Positions 18,471 through 27,799 of a stretch of DNA of 64,000 nt are shown in pieces. A model generated the notes under the pieces. It did no database searches and was not told the origin of the DNA. It worked only from the letters and a program-made list of their open reading frames with translations. Source of the stretch: Bacteroidales bacterium. Its GTDB lineage: Bacteria > Bacteroidota > Bacteroidia > Bacteroidales > VadinHA17. How positions within the stretch are numbered: the first letter of the stretch is position 1; each line of letters begins with the position of its first letter. The stretch covers positions 124,001 through 188,000 of the forward strand of contig JADJLX010000006.1 of the NCBI GenBank assembly GCA_016709865.1. Reading direction: 5' to 3'. The translations under genes were made by a program, and so were the position numbers.

Positions 18471-19724
18471 ATGAAAACTAGCAGAAGAAACTTTCTTGCA
18501 ACCACGATTACTGCAGGAATCGCAACAGTAATTCCGGGGTTTGATCAAATAAAAGGATCTGTTAACGACCGGTATAAAATTCTGGATGATATCTTGAAGA
18601 AACCTGTCCTGAAGAGGGATCTCTTCAGGGAACCGGTAATTATCGAAAGGGTTGAACTCCTCAGGTATAATGATTCATTTCTGTGCAGGGTTATATCAGA
18701 AAAGGGAGAAGTGGGAATTTCAGTATCCAACGACATGCAGATGAGGTCGTTGTATCCTGTATTCATGAACAGGATAAAACCATATTTTAAGGGAAAGGAT
18801 GCAAGAGATCTTGAAAATCTTCTTGAAGGTGTTTATGTTTATCAGAGCAATTACAAACTTCAGAATCTTGCATTATGGGTCCCCCTTGCTACGGTCGAAT
18901 TTGCAATACTCGACATGCTGGGACAAATATCGGGAAAAAGTATCGGGGAACTTATAGGAACCATACATAACAGGGACATCGCTGTTTACCAGGCTAATGG
19001 TGATAGGGGTATAAGTGCAGAAAAGACAATTGAGCGGATGCTTAAGGAAGTTGAAGAGTCAAAGGCTAAAGCGGTGAAATTCAAAGTTGGCGGAAGAATG
19101 AGCAATAATTATGAAGCTCCGGCAGGAAGGACAGAAAAGCTAATCCCGCTTGTAAGAAAAACTTTTGGAGACAAAATGGTATGTTATGCAGATTCAAACG
19201 GTTCATATACTGCTGATGAAGCGATAAGGATAGGGAAATTGCTGGAAGAATACAAAATGGATTTTTACGAGGAGCCTGTTCCCTTCGACTGGTATGAAGA
19301 AACAAAGCAAGTATCTGACGCATTAAAGATCCCTGTAGCAGGTGGTGAACAGGAGCCAAGTCTGCATATGTTCCGCTGGCTGATAGCCAACGATGCTCTT
19401 GAAATAGTTCAGCCCGATATGTTCTATTTTGGTGGAATGGTAAGGTCGATAAAAGTAGCAAGAATGGCTCAGGCTTTCGAAAAGGCGTGTACACCGCATA
19501 TTTCTGACTCCGGCTTAGGTTATCTATATATGATGCATTTTGTTTCGGCCATTCCCAATCCGGGACTTTATCATGAATTCAAAGGCTTTAATAATGAAAT
19601 CCCATTTACCTGTCCAACATCTTCATTAGAAAGCAATGATGGAATAATAACGGTTCCAACCGGGCCGGGTCTGGGTATCTCAATTGAAAAGAGCTATCTC
19701 GATAAACACTCAATTGTGAGGTAA
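18471..19724 (+). CDS. Tat-exported enolase-superfamily enzyme (mandelate racemase/muconate lactonizing type)
   Basis: The 417-residue protein begins with a twin-arginine signal (SRRNFLATT, then a hydrophobic stretch to about residue 23). The barrel has the superfamily residues: K203 and K205 in KFK, metal ligands D241 (ADSNG), E267 (YEEPVP) and E293 (GGEQ), and H343 (TPHISDSG) as opposite-face base. Such enzymes abstract a proton alpha to a carboxylate: acid-sugar dehydratases, racemases, cycloisomerases. The Tat signal implies that the enzyme is folded, with metal bound, before export. TatA is encoded about 3 kb away. Substrate unknown; an acid sugar fits the glycosidase-like neighbour. Confidence 0.85.
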   Translation: MKTSRRNFLATTITAGIATVIPGFDQIKGSVNDRYKILDDILKKPVLKRDLFREPVIIERVELLRYNDSFLCRVISEKGEVGISVSNDMQMRSLYPVFMNRIKPYFKGKDARDLENLLEGVYVYQSNYKLQNLALWVPLATVEFAILDMLGQISGKSIGELIGTIHNRDIAVYQANGDRGISAEKTIERMLKEVEESKAKAVKFKVGGRMSNNYEAPAGRTEKLIPLVRKTFGDKMVCYADSNGSYTADEAIRIGKLLEEYKMDFYEEPVPFDWYEETKQVSDALKIPVAGGEQEPSLHMFRWLIANDALEIVQPDMFYFGGMVRSIKVARMAQAFEKACTPHISDSGLGYLYMMHFVSAIPNPGLYHEFKGFNNEIPFTCPTSSLESNDGIITVPTGPGLGISIEKSYLDKHSIVR

Positions 19725-19733
19725 GCTGTCGTT

Positions 19734-21035
19734 TTATATTAACTCAGATGTCTTGAAGGATTCTGAACGATCTTTTGGCCGGAGTATCAGCCTTGTTGAC
19801 TGGTCATAAGTGAAGTATTTCCATGCCCAGTTGATGAAAATTACGAGCTTGTTCCTTACACCAATAATACTCATAAGGTGAATGAACATCCATATAAACC
19901 AGGCCATTATTCCATGGAATGCTGCAAATGGCAACTCAACTACTGCAAGATGTCTTCCAACAGTAGCCATGGTGCCTAAATCCCTGTATTTAAAATCCTT
20001 AACAACAATTCCCTTCTGCATCCTTACTAAATTATCTGCCAAACGTACTGCCTGCTGAATTGCAACCTGAGCTACCTGCGGATGTCCTTTCGGATATTTG
20101 TCTTCAGTCATCAAAGCAATATCGCCTAATGCGAAGATATTTGTGTACCCTTCAACTATATTTATTCTGTTAACACTAATCCTTCCGGCTCTGTTAAAAC
20201 ACTCCGGCTTTAAACCATCAATCTTATTCCCGGCAATACCTGCTGTCCATATTATCATTGCCGTTCCGATCTTTTGTCCCGAGTCAAGAAAAACTGCTTT
20301 TTCATCACAACCCGAAGCTTTAGTGCCTGTAAGCACTGTCACTCCCATCTTTTCCAGAAACAATCTGGCCTTCTCAGATGACTTATGTGACATCGAGCTA
20401 AGCACTCTGTCAACTGCTTCTACAAGATAAATCTTTGCCCTTATTTCGCTGAACTCAGGGTAATCTTTTGGCAAAACATATTTATTCATTTCCGCCAGAG
20501 CTCCGGCAATCTCAACTCCGGAAGGTCCTCCGCCAATAATTACAACTGTGAGAAGCATCTCCTGCTCAGTTTTATCCCTGGCTATCAAAGCATTCTCAAA
20601 GTTCATTAGAAGAGAATTCCTTAAATCAAGTACTTCAGCAATACTCTTCATACCCCTTGAATGTGCTTTCATCTGTGCCGAGCCGAAATATGAGTTTGTA
20701 GCACCATGAGCAAGTACAAGAAAATCATAATCAAGTATACCTGCTGAAGTGTTTAACTGATTATTTTCAGAATCAACAGATCTTACTTCTACTTTTCTGA
20801 TGTGAAAATCCTCATAGTTCTGGAAGATTTTTCTGAGAGGAAACAGAATTGAGCTCTCTTCAAGTCCGGCTGATGCTACCTGGTAAAAGAGAGGAGGGAA
20901 CTGGTGATAATTATGTTTATCAAGTATAACTACCTGAAATCCTTTGTTTTTAAGTTTCTTCGCAAGAGTCAGACCTGCAAATCCGCATCCTGCTATTACA
21001 ACTCTTTTCCTATTGGTTTTTGGAATATTTAACAT
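19734..21035 (-). CDS. ndh: Type II NADH dehydrogenase
   Basis: The 433-residue flavoprotein has an N-terminal FAD site (AGCGFAGLTLAKKL, ILDKHNYHQFPPLFYQVA), a second dinucleotide site (VVIIGGGPSGVEIAGALAE) and the FAD-binding ALGD of NIFALGDIA. The C-terminus (residues about 375-415) carries the hydrophobic segment that attaches type II enzymes to the membrane. It oxidises NADH and reduces quinone without pumping protons. The gene ends 9 bp from the convergent enolase-superfamily gene and is divergent from ppa. Confidence 0.93.
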   Translation of the reverse strand: MLNIPKTNRKRVVIAGCGFAGLTLAKKLKNKGFQVVILDKHNYHQFPPLFYQVASAGLEESSILFPLRKIFQNYEDFHIRKVEVRSVDSENNQLNTSAGILDYDFLVLAHGATNSYFGSAQMKAHSRGMKSIAEVLDLRNSLLMNFENALIARDKTEQEMLLTVVIIGGGPSGVEIAGALAEMNKYVLPKDYPEFSEIRAKIYLVEAVDRVLSSMSHKSSEKARLFLEKMGVTVLTGTKASGCDEKAVFLDSGQKIGTAMIIWTAGIAGNKIDGLKPECFNRAGRISVNRINIVEGYTNIFALGDIALMTEDKYPKGHPQVAQVAIQQAVRLADNLVRMQKGIVVKDFKYRDLGTMATVGRHLAVVELPFAAFHGIMAWFIWMFIHLMSIIGVRNKLVIFINWAWKYFTYDQSTRLILRPKDRSESFKTSELI

Positions 21036-21161
21036 GTTGTTTTGTATTTCCTGCGACTGTATACAACATCTCTGTCACAAATATCGGTATTTAATAATTC
21101 AAACCATTCAAGCCTTTAATTGTTTAATCTCCGGTAATAATGTTTACTGGTTGTTTATTTT

Positions 21162-21169
21162 TAATTTTG
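21162..21169 (+). promoter_or_regulatory. Bacteroidota -7 box for ppa
   Basis: TAATTTTG is an exact TAnnTTTG match, 22 bp before the ppa ATG. Upstream at about the right distance there is TGTTTA rather than a perfect TTTG. Confidence 0.45.
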
Positions 21170-21191
21170 GAATTATATTAATATTCAGAAA

Positions 21192-21749
21192 ATGAATCCA
21201 TTTACTCATCCCTGGCATAGTATTGAAACAGGCAAAGATGCACCTTCTTATGTGAAAAGTATAATTGAAATCCCAAAGGGGTCAAAGGGGAAATATGAAA
21301 TGGATAAGGAAACAGGACTGCTGCGGCTTGACAGGGTTCTGTTTTCGTCGGTTCACTATCCTGCAAATTATGGTTTTATTCCACAAACCTATTGCGACGA
21401 TCAGGACCCGCTTGATATACTTGTTATCTGTTCAATTGATGTTTATCCGATGTGCATTGTAGAGGCAAAAGTTATCGGTGCCATGGAAATGATTGACGGT
21501 AATGAACGTGATGACAAAATAATAGCTGTAGCCAGTAATGATATGTCTGTCAATTACATAAATGATCTCTCGGAATTACCTCCTCACACTCTTGTTGAAC
21601 TGAAGAGATTCTTTGAAGACTATAAAATGCTTGAACATAAGGATGTTATAGTTGATCAATTTATGAACAGGGAGAAAGCATATGAGATAATCCTTGAAAG
21701 CATGAGGCTTTATGCCGGTAAGAAAGAAATTCTGGTAAGCAATAGATAA
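21192..21749 (+). CDS. ppa: Inorganic pyrophosphatase (family I)
   Basis: The 185-residue soluble enzyme has the family I signature DDQDPLDIL with the metal-binding aspartates, the upstream [13 protein letters not shown] segment and a [10 protein letters not shown] loop. It hydrolyses pyrophosphate to drive biosynthetic reactions. Length is normal for bacterial family I. The gene stands alone and converges with lolD 25 bp further on. Confidence 0.96.
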   Translation: MNPFTHPWHSIETGKDAPSYVKSIIEIPKGSKGKYEMDKETGLLRLDRVLFSSVHYPANYGFIPQTYCDDQDPLDILVICSIDVYPMCIVEAKVIGAMEMIDGNERDDKIIAVASNDMSVNYINDLSELPPHTLVELKRFFEDYKMLEHKDVIVDQFMNREKAYEIILESMRLYAGKKEILVSNR

Positions 21750-21774
21750 GGATTTTAAATTTTTATTCCCTGAC

Positions 21775-22434
21775 TCAGGATTCGGTTACTATGAGTCCGT
21801 CTTTGATCTGAATAATCCTGTCAGACATGGCTGCCAGCTGACGGTCGTGAGTAACAATAATAATTGTCTGTCCGAATGTATCCCTGAGCCTGAAGAAGAG
21901 TTTATGCAGTTCATTCTTATTTTCAGTATCAAGATTCCCTGATGGCTCATCTGCAAGTATTACAGATGGGTTGTTAACCAGTGCCCTTGCAACGGCCACG
22001 CGCTGTTGTTCTCCACCGCTGAGCTCAGATGGTTTATGATCCAGTCGTTCAGAAAGACTCAGAAAACCAAGAAGTTCTGTAGCTCTCTTTTCAGCTTCAG
22101 CCTTACTTTTTCCTGCAATATAAGCCGGGATACATACATTCTCCAGAGCAGTAAATTCAGGCAGTAGCTGGTGAAACTGAAATACAAATCCGATATTATT
22201 ATTACGGAAATTAGCCAGGGCCTTTCCCTTAAGGCGGCTGATATCGGTACCATTGTAAAATATAGATCCGCTATCCGGACGATCCAATGTACCAATTATT
22301 TGAAGAAGAGTCGTTTTACCCGCACCGCTGGCTCCTACAATTGAAACTACTTCCTTTGCTTCAATTCTTAAATCAATTCCTTTAAGAACCTTAAGGTCTC
22401 CATATGCTTTGGTAATGCCGGCAGTGCTAATCAT
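21775..22434 (-). CDS. lolD: ABC transporter ATPase, LolD/MacB-NBD type
   Basis: The 219-residue ATPase has Walker [10 protein letters not shown], a Q-loop in [18 protein letters not shown], the signature [15 protein letters not shown], Walker [13 protein letters not shown] and a switch histidine in IVTHD. Length and sequence fit the LolD group, which powers LolCE extraction of lipoproteins from the inner membrane or MacB-like exporters. Its ATG overlaps the tatA stop by 8 bp, so the two genes are probably translationally coupled. No LolC/E permease is adjacent. A MacB-type permease without ATPase lies about 5.5 kb away and could use this or another ATPase. Confidence 0.88.
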   Translation of the reverse strand: MISTAGITKAYGDLKVLKGIDLRIEAKEVVSIVGASGAGKTTLLQIIGTLDRPDSGSIFYNGTDISRLKGKALANFRNNNIGFVFQFHQLLPEFTALENVCIPAYIAGKSKAEAEKRATELLGFLSLSERLDHKPSELSGGEQQRVAVARALVNNPSVILADEPSGNLDTENKNELHKLFFRLRDTFGQTIIIVTHDRQLAAMSDRIIQIKDGLIVTES

Positions 22435-22873
22435 TTATCTCTTTGTAATATCCGTCAGACATTTCATTTGCATCTTTCTGAATATTATCCTGCACCTCAT
22501 TCATTCCCGATTCGATGTTTTGAGCAACATCATTCATTTCCGACTGAATATTTTCAGCTGTATCATTCATTTCCTGGCGGACTGAAGAAGCTACATCATT
22601 CATATCATTCTGGATTGATTCGCTCACATCGTTTACATCCCTCGTTATTTTATCAGAAATATCTGAAACATCTTTTGAGAGGGAATCTTTAACATCATTT
22701 AAATCTTTCCTTATATCTACAGTGCTGGATTCAAATTCCCTTTTTATATCATCAGTGGCCTTTTTAAAATCCCGCATACCTCTTCCAACGCTCTTCGCTA
22801 TATCAGGTAATTTCTCTGCGCCGAAAAGCATCAAGGCAACAACTATAATTATAAATATTTCGGGTCCGCTCAT
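22427..22873 (-). CDS. tatA: TatA/B-type translocase subunit with 11-residue repeat tail
   Basis: The 148-residue protein has the TatA/B layout: short N-terminal membrane helix (residues 5-18), the [17 protein letters not shown] hinge and an amphipathic helix ([13 protein letters not shown]). The FG motif is present and the Glu typical of TatB is not obvious. Residues 57-144 then form eight consecutive 11-residue repeats of roughly DMNDVAxxIQx, ending in EIND. That tail is far longer and more regular than in ordinary TatA (about 60-90 residues). It is predicted to be one long, highly charged amphipathic helix on the cytoplasmic side. tatC is not in the window. Confidence 0.88.
   Translation of the reverse strand: MSGPEIFIIIVVALMLFGAEKLPDIAKSVGRGMRDFKKATDDIKREFESSTVDIRKDLNDVKDSLSKDVSDISDKITRDVNDVSESIQNDMNDVASSVRQEMNDTAENIQSEMNDVAQNIESGMNEVQDNIQKDANEMSDGYYKEIND
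22442..22705 (-). repeat. Eight 33-bp tandem repeats within tatA
   Basis: The DNA encoding TatA residues 57-144 repeats every 33 bases (11 codons), each unit built around a MNDV-like core. The units have diverged in codons while keeping the amino-acid pattern, so the period is kept at protein level. Confidence 0.8.
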
Positions 22874-22911
22874 AAATCAAGAATAATGATTATTCCTTTT
22901 TTCACAGTCAG

Positions 22912-22919
22912 CAAAGTTA
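22912..22919 (-). promoter_or_regulatory. Bacteroidota -7 box for tatA-lolD
   Basis: The minus strand reads TAACTTTG followed by C, an exact TAnnTTTG, 39 bp before the tatA ATG. No convincing -33 TTTG. Confidence 0.45.
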
Positions 22920-22962
22920 GAAAAGTTTAATGATTTTCATAAGTATTAAACCAGTATCAATA

Positions 22963-22998
22963 AGAAAAAAAAGGGACAACCTGATAAGGCTGTCCCTT
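22963..22998 (-). terminator. Rho-independent terminator of secDF
   Basis: A 12-bp stem with one mismatch (AAGGGACAACCT / AGGCTGTCCCTT) and a 4-nt loop is followed, on the minus strand, by a run of T (22963-22970). It begins about 20 bp after the secDF stop. Confidence 0.8.
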
Positions 22999-23017
22999 AT
23001 TGAATTATTAATTGTCA

Positions 23018-25993
23018 TCAATATTTTATTCCCTTTTTCTTAGTAGTATCATAAACAACTGAAGATGCTATGAATATGGAAGAGTATGTTCCTACAATAA
23101 TACCTATTATCATTGCAAAAAGGAATCCTCTGATTGTAGCTCCACCGAAGAAGAACATAGCAATAAGCACAAGTATTGAGGTAACACCTGTATTCATTGT
23201 ACGGCTGAGAGTATCATTCATAGCAAGATTAATAACCTCTTTTACAGGTCTCTTCCTGTGCAACGGGAGAAACTCCCTTAATCTGTCGAACACAACTACA
23301 GTATCGTTAACAGAGTAACCAATCACAGTAAGAATAGCTGCTATAAATGCCTGGTCAATCTCCATCGTAAAAGGAAGTATACCCCAGAACAGTGAATAGA
23401 TCCCGATAACAATCATAACATCATGCGCAATTGCAACTAAAGCTCCAAGACCATACTGCCAGTTTCTGAACCTCATAAAGATATAGAAGAACATAATGAT
23501 CAGCGATAAGAATACAGCCCATATAGCTTTTCCTTTGATATCACTTGCAATTGTAGGCTGTACTGTTTCCGAACTCTTTCTGTAATCAGCCAGAAACTTC
23601 TCAAGTGTTATATCTCCCGGAATCATTCCCTTCAAACCGTTATATAATGCAGTTTCAACTTCGTCGTCTACTCCAGTTTCTCCAATCTTGTATTTTGTTG
23701 TGATTCTGACCTGGTTATCGCTTCCAAAAGTTACAACCAGTGGAGCCTCGCCGAACACACCCTGAAGGTTCTTGGCTACATCTTCTGTTTTAACAGCCTG
23801 ATCAAATCTGACAACATATGTACGGCCACCGGTAAAATCAATACCCGGGTTTAATCCGCGGACAACAAGAGAACCAATACCGATAACAGTAACAAGTATT
23901 GAAATCGCATAGAAGATTTTTCTCTTTCCGATAAAATCAATATGGGTACCACGGAGAATGTTAGCTGTCATCTTAATTGAGAAAGTCAGATTAACATTTT
24001 TCCTAAGAAGCCATTCGTATAATAAACGGGTTATGAAAATTGCACAGAAAAGTGAGGTGAAAATTCCTATAACCAGTGTTGTGGCAAATCCTTTGATTGG
24101 TCCAGTTCCAAATACATATAATACTATACCTGTAAGAAGAGTAGTTATGTTAGAGTCCATGATAGCAGATAAAGAACCTTTATAACCATCAGCAATGGCC
24201 AGTTTTATACCTTTCCCTGATCTCAGTTCTTCACGTATTCTTTCATAAATAAGAACGTTGGCATCAACAGACATACCCATAGTAAGGACAATACCAGCGA
24301 TACCGGGAAGTGTGAGAACTGCTCCGAGTGAAGCAGATACTCCCATAAGCAGGAAGACGTTCCCCATAAGAGCAATGTCGGCAATTGTACCTGCACTGCG
24401 GCTATAGTAGAATATCATGTAAAACAACACTATGAAGAATGCTATTACAAATGAGGTAAGTCCTGAATTTATAGCTTCTTTACCAAGTGTAGGTCCAATA
24501 ATTGTGTCTGAAATAATTTTAGCAGGAGCAGGCAGTTTACCTGATTTAAGAATATTGGCAAGGTCATCTGCTTCCTCAATTGTGAAGTCGCCTGAGATCT
24601 CAGTGTTTCCGCCGGTTATTTCACCGACAACGTTTGGATAAGAGCGAACATATCCATCAAGGACAACTGCGATGCAACGGTCAACATTCTCACGTGTCAT
24701 TCTTGCCCATATTTTTGCACCTTCAGCGTTCATAGACATATCAACTTTGATCTCTGATCCTGTGATACCTGAAGAAGGACGTGCAGAGGTAATTACATCA
24801 CCGTCGAGAGGAGGACGGCCATCGCGTGTTGTAATTTTTATAGCATGAAGTTCATAATAGGTTTTTGATTCATCATATTTATAAGGATTCTGGCTCCATG
24901 CGAATTTTAGGTCGCGCGGGAAAAGCGCCTTAATCTGATTCATTTTCAGCATAGTGTTTACTCTGGCAGTATCTTTCAGACTTGCAAGTCCGATCATACT
25001 TGACCTAAGTGGCTGCCCCTGAGCATCTACTCGTGGATTAAGCAGTCCGAAAAGCGGGTTCTGTATTGCAAATTCTTCACGGGTTGTAGCTTCCTGGGCT
25101 TTTGTAGTATCACTACCAATCAGATCTAGAAGTGACTGATCTTTTTTAGTAGTATCAGCGGGGGTAGTCTGAGATGCCTGTCCGGGTACAGGTGTAACTT
25201 CAGTTTTTTCAGTATTCGCCTGAATCTCCTTAAGAAGATCATTTGCCTGTGAGAGGTAACCTATTATTTCAGCATTCTCATATGTTTCCCAGAATTCCAG
25301 GTTAGCAGTACCCTGCAAAAGTTCGCGAACCCTTTTAGGATTAGTCTGACCGGGCAGGTTAATTAAAATACGGCCCTTTGTCGCCATCTGCGCAATATCG
25401 GGCTGAACAACACCAAAACGGTCGATCCTAGTACGAAGGATATTGAATGCATTTGTTATGGCACCGGAAACCTCTGTATCAAGGACTTTCAGTACATCCT
25501 CATTAGTGGAGTTAAAGTTTATTTTATCCTTCAGGTCTACTGTCCCGAATATAGAAGCTAGCTTTGCATTTGGATCCGTTTCTTTAAACGCCTGACCAAA
25601 GAGTGTCAGGTAATCAGACTGACTTGTCTTCTGAAGTTCCTTTGCACGGGCAAGGGCAGTATTGAATGTCTTGTCAGGATTATAGTTTGAGAGTGCTTTG
25701 AGGATATCCTCGACAGATACTTCCAGGATAACACTCATTCCGCCTTTCAGGTCAAGACCAAGGTTCAGCTCTTTCTTCTGGCACTCTTTAAAGGTATTAC
25801 CAAGAAAACTCCATTGTTCCTTGGTCAGAGTTGAAATTGAATCGAGGTATTGAGTCTCTTTAACCAAACTTCCTTTTGCATATTCTCTGGCATCTTTTCT
25901 AACCTTATAGGTTGCACCTGTAAATGAGAGCTGGTAAATTGATACCAGACCCAGTGCAATTGCCAGAATGATGATCGCTGCTTTATTCTGCAT
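23018..25993 (-). CDS. secDF: Fused protein translocase subunit SecDF
   Basis: The 991-residue inner-membrane protein joins SecD (N-terminal helix, large periplasmic P1 domain with LNLGLDLKGGMSVILEV, helices with MSVDANVLIYERIREE) to SecF (from about residue 660: FTGGRTYVVRF, then GYSVNDTVVVFDRLRE). A loop of about 100 residues rich in Thr, Gln and Lys (near residue 270) is typical of Bacteroidota SecDF. The protein uses the proton gradient to pull preproteins out of SecYEG. It has its own promoter box and terminator and appears monocistronic. Confidence 0.97.
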   Translation of the reverse strand: MQNKAAIIILAIALGLVSIYQLSFTGATYKVRKDAREYAKGSLVKETQYLDSISTLTKEQWSFLGNTFKECQKKELNLGLDLKGGMSVILEVSVEDILKALSNYNPDKTFNTALARAKELQKTSQSDYLTLFGQAFKETDPNAKLASIFGTVDLKDKINFNSTNEDVLKVLDTEVSGAITNAFNILRTRIDRFGVVQPDIAQMATKGRILINLPGQTNPKRVRELLQGTANLEFWETYENAEIIGYLSQANDLLKEIQANTEKTEVTPVPGQASQTTPADTTKKDQSLLDLIGSDTTKAQEATTREEFAIQNPLFGLLNPRVDAQGQPLRSSMIGLASLKDTARVNTMLKMNQIKALFPRDLKFAWSQNPYKYDESKTYYELHAIKITTRDGRPPLDGDVITSARPSSGITGSEIKVDMSMNAEGAKIWARMTRENVDRCIAVVLDGYVRSYPNVVGEITGGNTEISGDFTIEEADDLANILKSGKLPAPAKIISDTIIGPTLGKEAINSGLTSFVIAFFIVLFYMIFYYSRSAGTIADIALMGNVFLLMGVSASLGAVLTLPGIAGIVLTMGMSVDANVLIYERIREELRSGKGIKLAIADGYKGSLSAIMDSNITTLLTGIVLYVFGTGPIKGFATTLVIGIFTSLFCAIFITRLLYEWLLRKNVNLTFSIKMTANILRGTHIDFIGKRKIFYAISILVTVIGIGSLVVRGLNPGIDFTGGRTYVVRFDQAVKTEDVAKNLQGVFGEAPLVVTFGSDNQVRITTKYKIGETGVDDEVETALYNGLKGMIPGDITLEKFLADYRKSSETVQPTIASDIKGKAIWAVFLSLIIMFFYIFMRFRNWQYGLGALVAIAHDVMIVIGIYSLFWGILPFTMEIDQAFIAAILTVIGYSVNDTVVVFDRLREFLPLHRKRPVKEVINLAMNDTLSRTMNTGVTSILVLIAMFFFGGATIRGFLFAMIIGIIVGTYSSIFIASSVVYDTTKKKGIKY

Positions 25994-26053
25994 CTGTCTG
26001 TACTTTTGGGATTATAATGATTCTGTTATATTTTATTCTACTTTATTGAGGCG

Positions 26054-26061
26054 CAAAGATA
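26054..26061 (-). promoter_or_regulatory. Bacteroidota -7 box for secDF
   Basis: The minus strand reads TATCTTTGC, an exact TAnnTTTG, 61 bp before the secDF ATG. A T-rich TGTTTTTAC stretch about 20 bp upstream may serve as the -33 region. Confidence 0.5.
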
Positions 26062-26110
26062 TTAAATTTTTGTAAAAACAGTAAGAATAATATTAATATG
26101 AAGGTTTTTA

Positions 26111-26214
26111 TCCCCCCTCCGGAGGGAATTAAAGGGGGTTTGGGGTATTTAGCATGACCAGCCAGAAGTTTAAAACCCCTTGGTTGCTTCGCAACATCTC
26201 CCCCGGGAGGAGAA
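26111..26214. repeat. G/C-box repeat pair between tolC-like gene and secDF
   Basis: The 311-bp gap 25994-26304 holds the secDF promoter, this pair, and the terminator at 26254-26284. One arm (26111-26147) carries TCCCCCCTCCGGAGGG and AAAGGGGGTTTGGGG. The other (26171-26213) carries AAAACCCCTTGG and CCCCCGGGAGG. The arms are loosely inverted copies, related in style to the other C/G-box repeats in the window. No coding potential. Confidence 0.6.
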
Positions 26215-26253
26215 AATTCCAGCTTGCAGTTCGATTTTTGACATGTTTAAATA

Positions 26254-26284
26254 AGAAAGGCCGGAATTCATTCCCAGCCTTTCT
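26254..26284 (-). terminator. Probable terminator of the export operon
   Basis: An 11-bp stem with one mismatch (AGAAAGGCCGG / CCAGCCTTTCT) and a 9-nt loop begins 20 bp after the tolC-like stop on the minus strand. The following sequence is T-rich but not a clean T-run. Confidence 0.6.
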
Positions 26285-26304
26285 GAAACAAGCAATACTA
26301 ACTA

Positions 26305-27780
26305 TTATTCAATAAGTTTCTCATATTCTGTCTCCAGGGGCCTTCTGTTTACGAAATCATAAAGAGTGAGTGCGCGAATATTGTAGAAATAGTTCCAGTA
26401 ATTCTGCAACGACTGAATATAAGCCCTCTTATTCTGGTCTTTCCTTGAGTCAGCGTCATTCAGATCAAGTACTGCAATCTTCCCGATAAGGAAGCGTTGT
26501 TTGGTTACTTCGTATCTCTTCATAGCAACTGTGTCAGATTTTGCTGCAATTGCAACCTGGGCAGCCTGGAGGTTAAACTGTTCGACATCGAGGAGCAGGT
26601 TTTGCTGAAAGTCGATAATTGCCTGATCGGACTGAACCTGAGCAAGCTCAAGACTTGATTGCGCCATTCTGTATTTTCCGCGTCCCAGTCCCCAGTCAAG
26701 TATTGGCATCTGGAAACCGACTCGCACTCCCTGATTCCTGTTAAGTGCTGAATATGAAGTATTGAAATCTTCATCCTTTCCCTGAAGACCGAAACTGGCA
26801 ATAATATTTGCGTTTAGTCCTTTGTCAGCCTTTGCCTGAGCTACGCTTGCCTGTGCATTTAACAGAGTAAGTTGCTGATTCAGTATTTCAGGATTGTTGG
26901 CCATTGCGAGGTCAAATACTTCCTGTGTAGACACCTGAAGATTAGGTATTTCAGTAGGTATAACAAGTTCCAGTCTAACCTGATCGTTAAAGCCAAGGAA
27001 TGATCTCAGACGAATCTCTCTGTCTCTTAAATTCATTTCAGCCTGCTTTCTGGCAGTTTCAGAGTTTAACCACGATAGCTGCATCTGAAGCAGTTCATCT
27101 TCGGCTATAGTACCAAGAGTGTAACGGCCCTGGGCAATTCTCCACAGCGTATCAGCATTTGAATAGTTCATCTCTGCAATCTGCTGATTTATCTGTGCGA
27201 GTGCAAGTGAAAAGAAATTCATAACTGCCTGTGAATGAACATTTTCAATATTTGCAAGAAATGTCTTTTTCGCAGCATCATATCTCAAAGGTTCAGTTTT
27301 CTTCTGCCATTTGAGTGAGTTATACCTGAAAACAGGCTGTACAAGCCTTACGCTTACCGGAACAGTAATATACTTGTTGGTATTGGCCTGAAGGTCGTTC
27401 TGAACTGTCAGATCAGACTGAAGAGAAATTGATCCGCCGGTTAATCCGATATTCTGAGCGAGGGCAAGAGAACCAAGGTTCTGAAGCATATCTGTTGCAA
27501 CGTAGTCAAATACTCCGCCTGTGAATACTCTTGTATAGGCATTACTGTAATCAGGAGTTGTACCTGACAAGGTAAGTGAGGGCCTGTACTGGGCAACAAA
27601 AGTCCTGTACTGCCAGTAGCTTGCACGAAATCTGTGCTTCGCCATCAATGCATTGGGTGACTGCTCCTCTGCCAGCTTTATAACATCCTCGAATTTAAGC
27701 TTTTTAACTTCCTGAGCATTTATAGTTGTAGCTGAAAAAACGAGAACAGCTACCATTGAAAACAAACGTAATTTCTTCAT
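26305..27780 (-). CDS. TolC-family outer membrane channel protein
   Basis: The 491-residue protein has a signal peptide (to about TINAQ) and the long paired helices of outer-membrane efflux proteins (EDVIKLAEEQSPNALMAKHR, DLAMANNPEILNQQLTLL, and the LDLNDADSRKDQNKRAYIQSL region). It would form a trimeric channel through the outer membrane and periplasm. It is the last gene of the adaptor-permease-channel operon. It is separated from the permease by an 83-bp gap containing a 49-bp pure G/C tract. Confidence 0.9.
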   Translation of the reverse strand: MKKLRLFSMVAVLVFSATTINAQEVKKLKFEDVIKLAEEQSPNALMAKHRFRASYWQYRTFVAQYRPSLTLSGTTPDYSNAYTRVFTGGVFDYVATDMLQNLGSLALAQNIGLTGGSISLQSDLTVQNDLQANTNKYITVPVSVRLVQPVFRYNSLKWQKKTEPLRYDAAKKTFLANIENVHSQAVMNFFSLALAQINQQIAEMNYSNADTLWRIAQGRYTLGTIAEDELLQMQLSWLNSETARKQAEMNLRDREIRLRSFLGFNDQVRLELVIPTEIPNLQVSTQEVFDLAMANNPEILNQQLTLLNAQASVAQAKADKGLNANIIASFGLQGKDEDFNTSYSALNRNQGVRVGFQMPILDWGLGRGKYRMAQSSLELAQVQSDQAIIDFQQNLLLDVEQFNLQAAQVAIAAKSDTVAMKRYEVTKQRFLIGKIAVLDLNDADSRKDQNKRAYIQSLQNYWNYFYNIRALTLYDFVNRRPLETEYEKLIE

Positions 27781-27799
27781 TTTTATATTATATTTTAAT

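Noticed and set aside
22442..22705. Regular 33-bp repeats considered as a CRISPR-like array
   Set aside because: There are no unique spacers and the repeats are in frame within tatA, so they are protein repeats.
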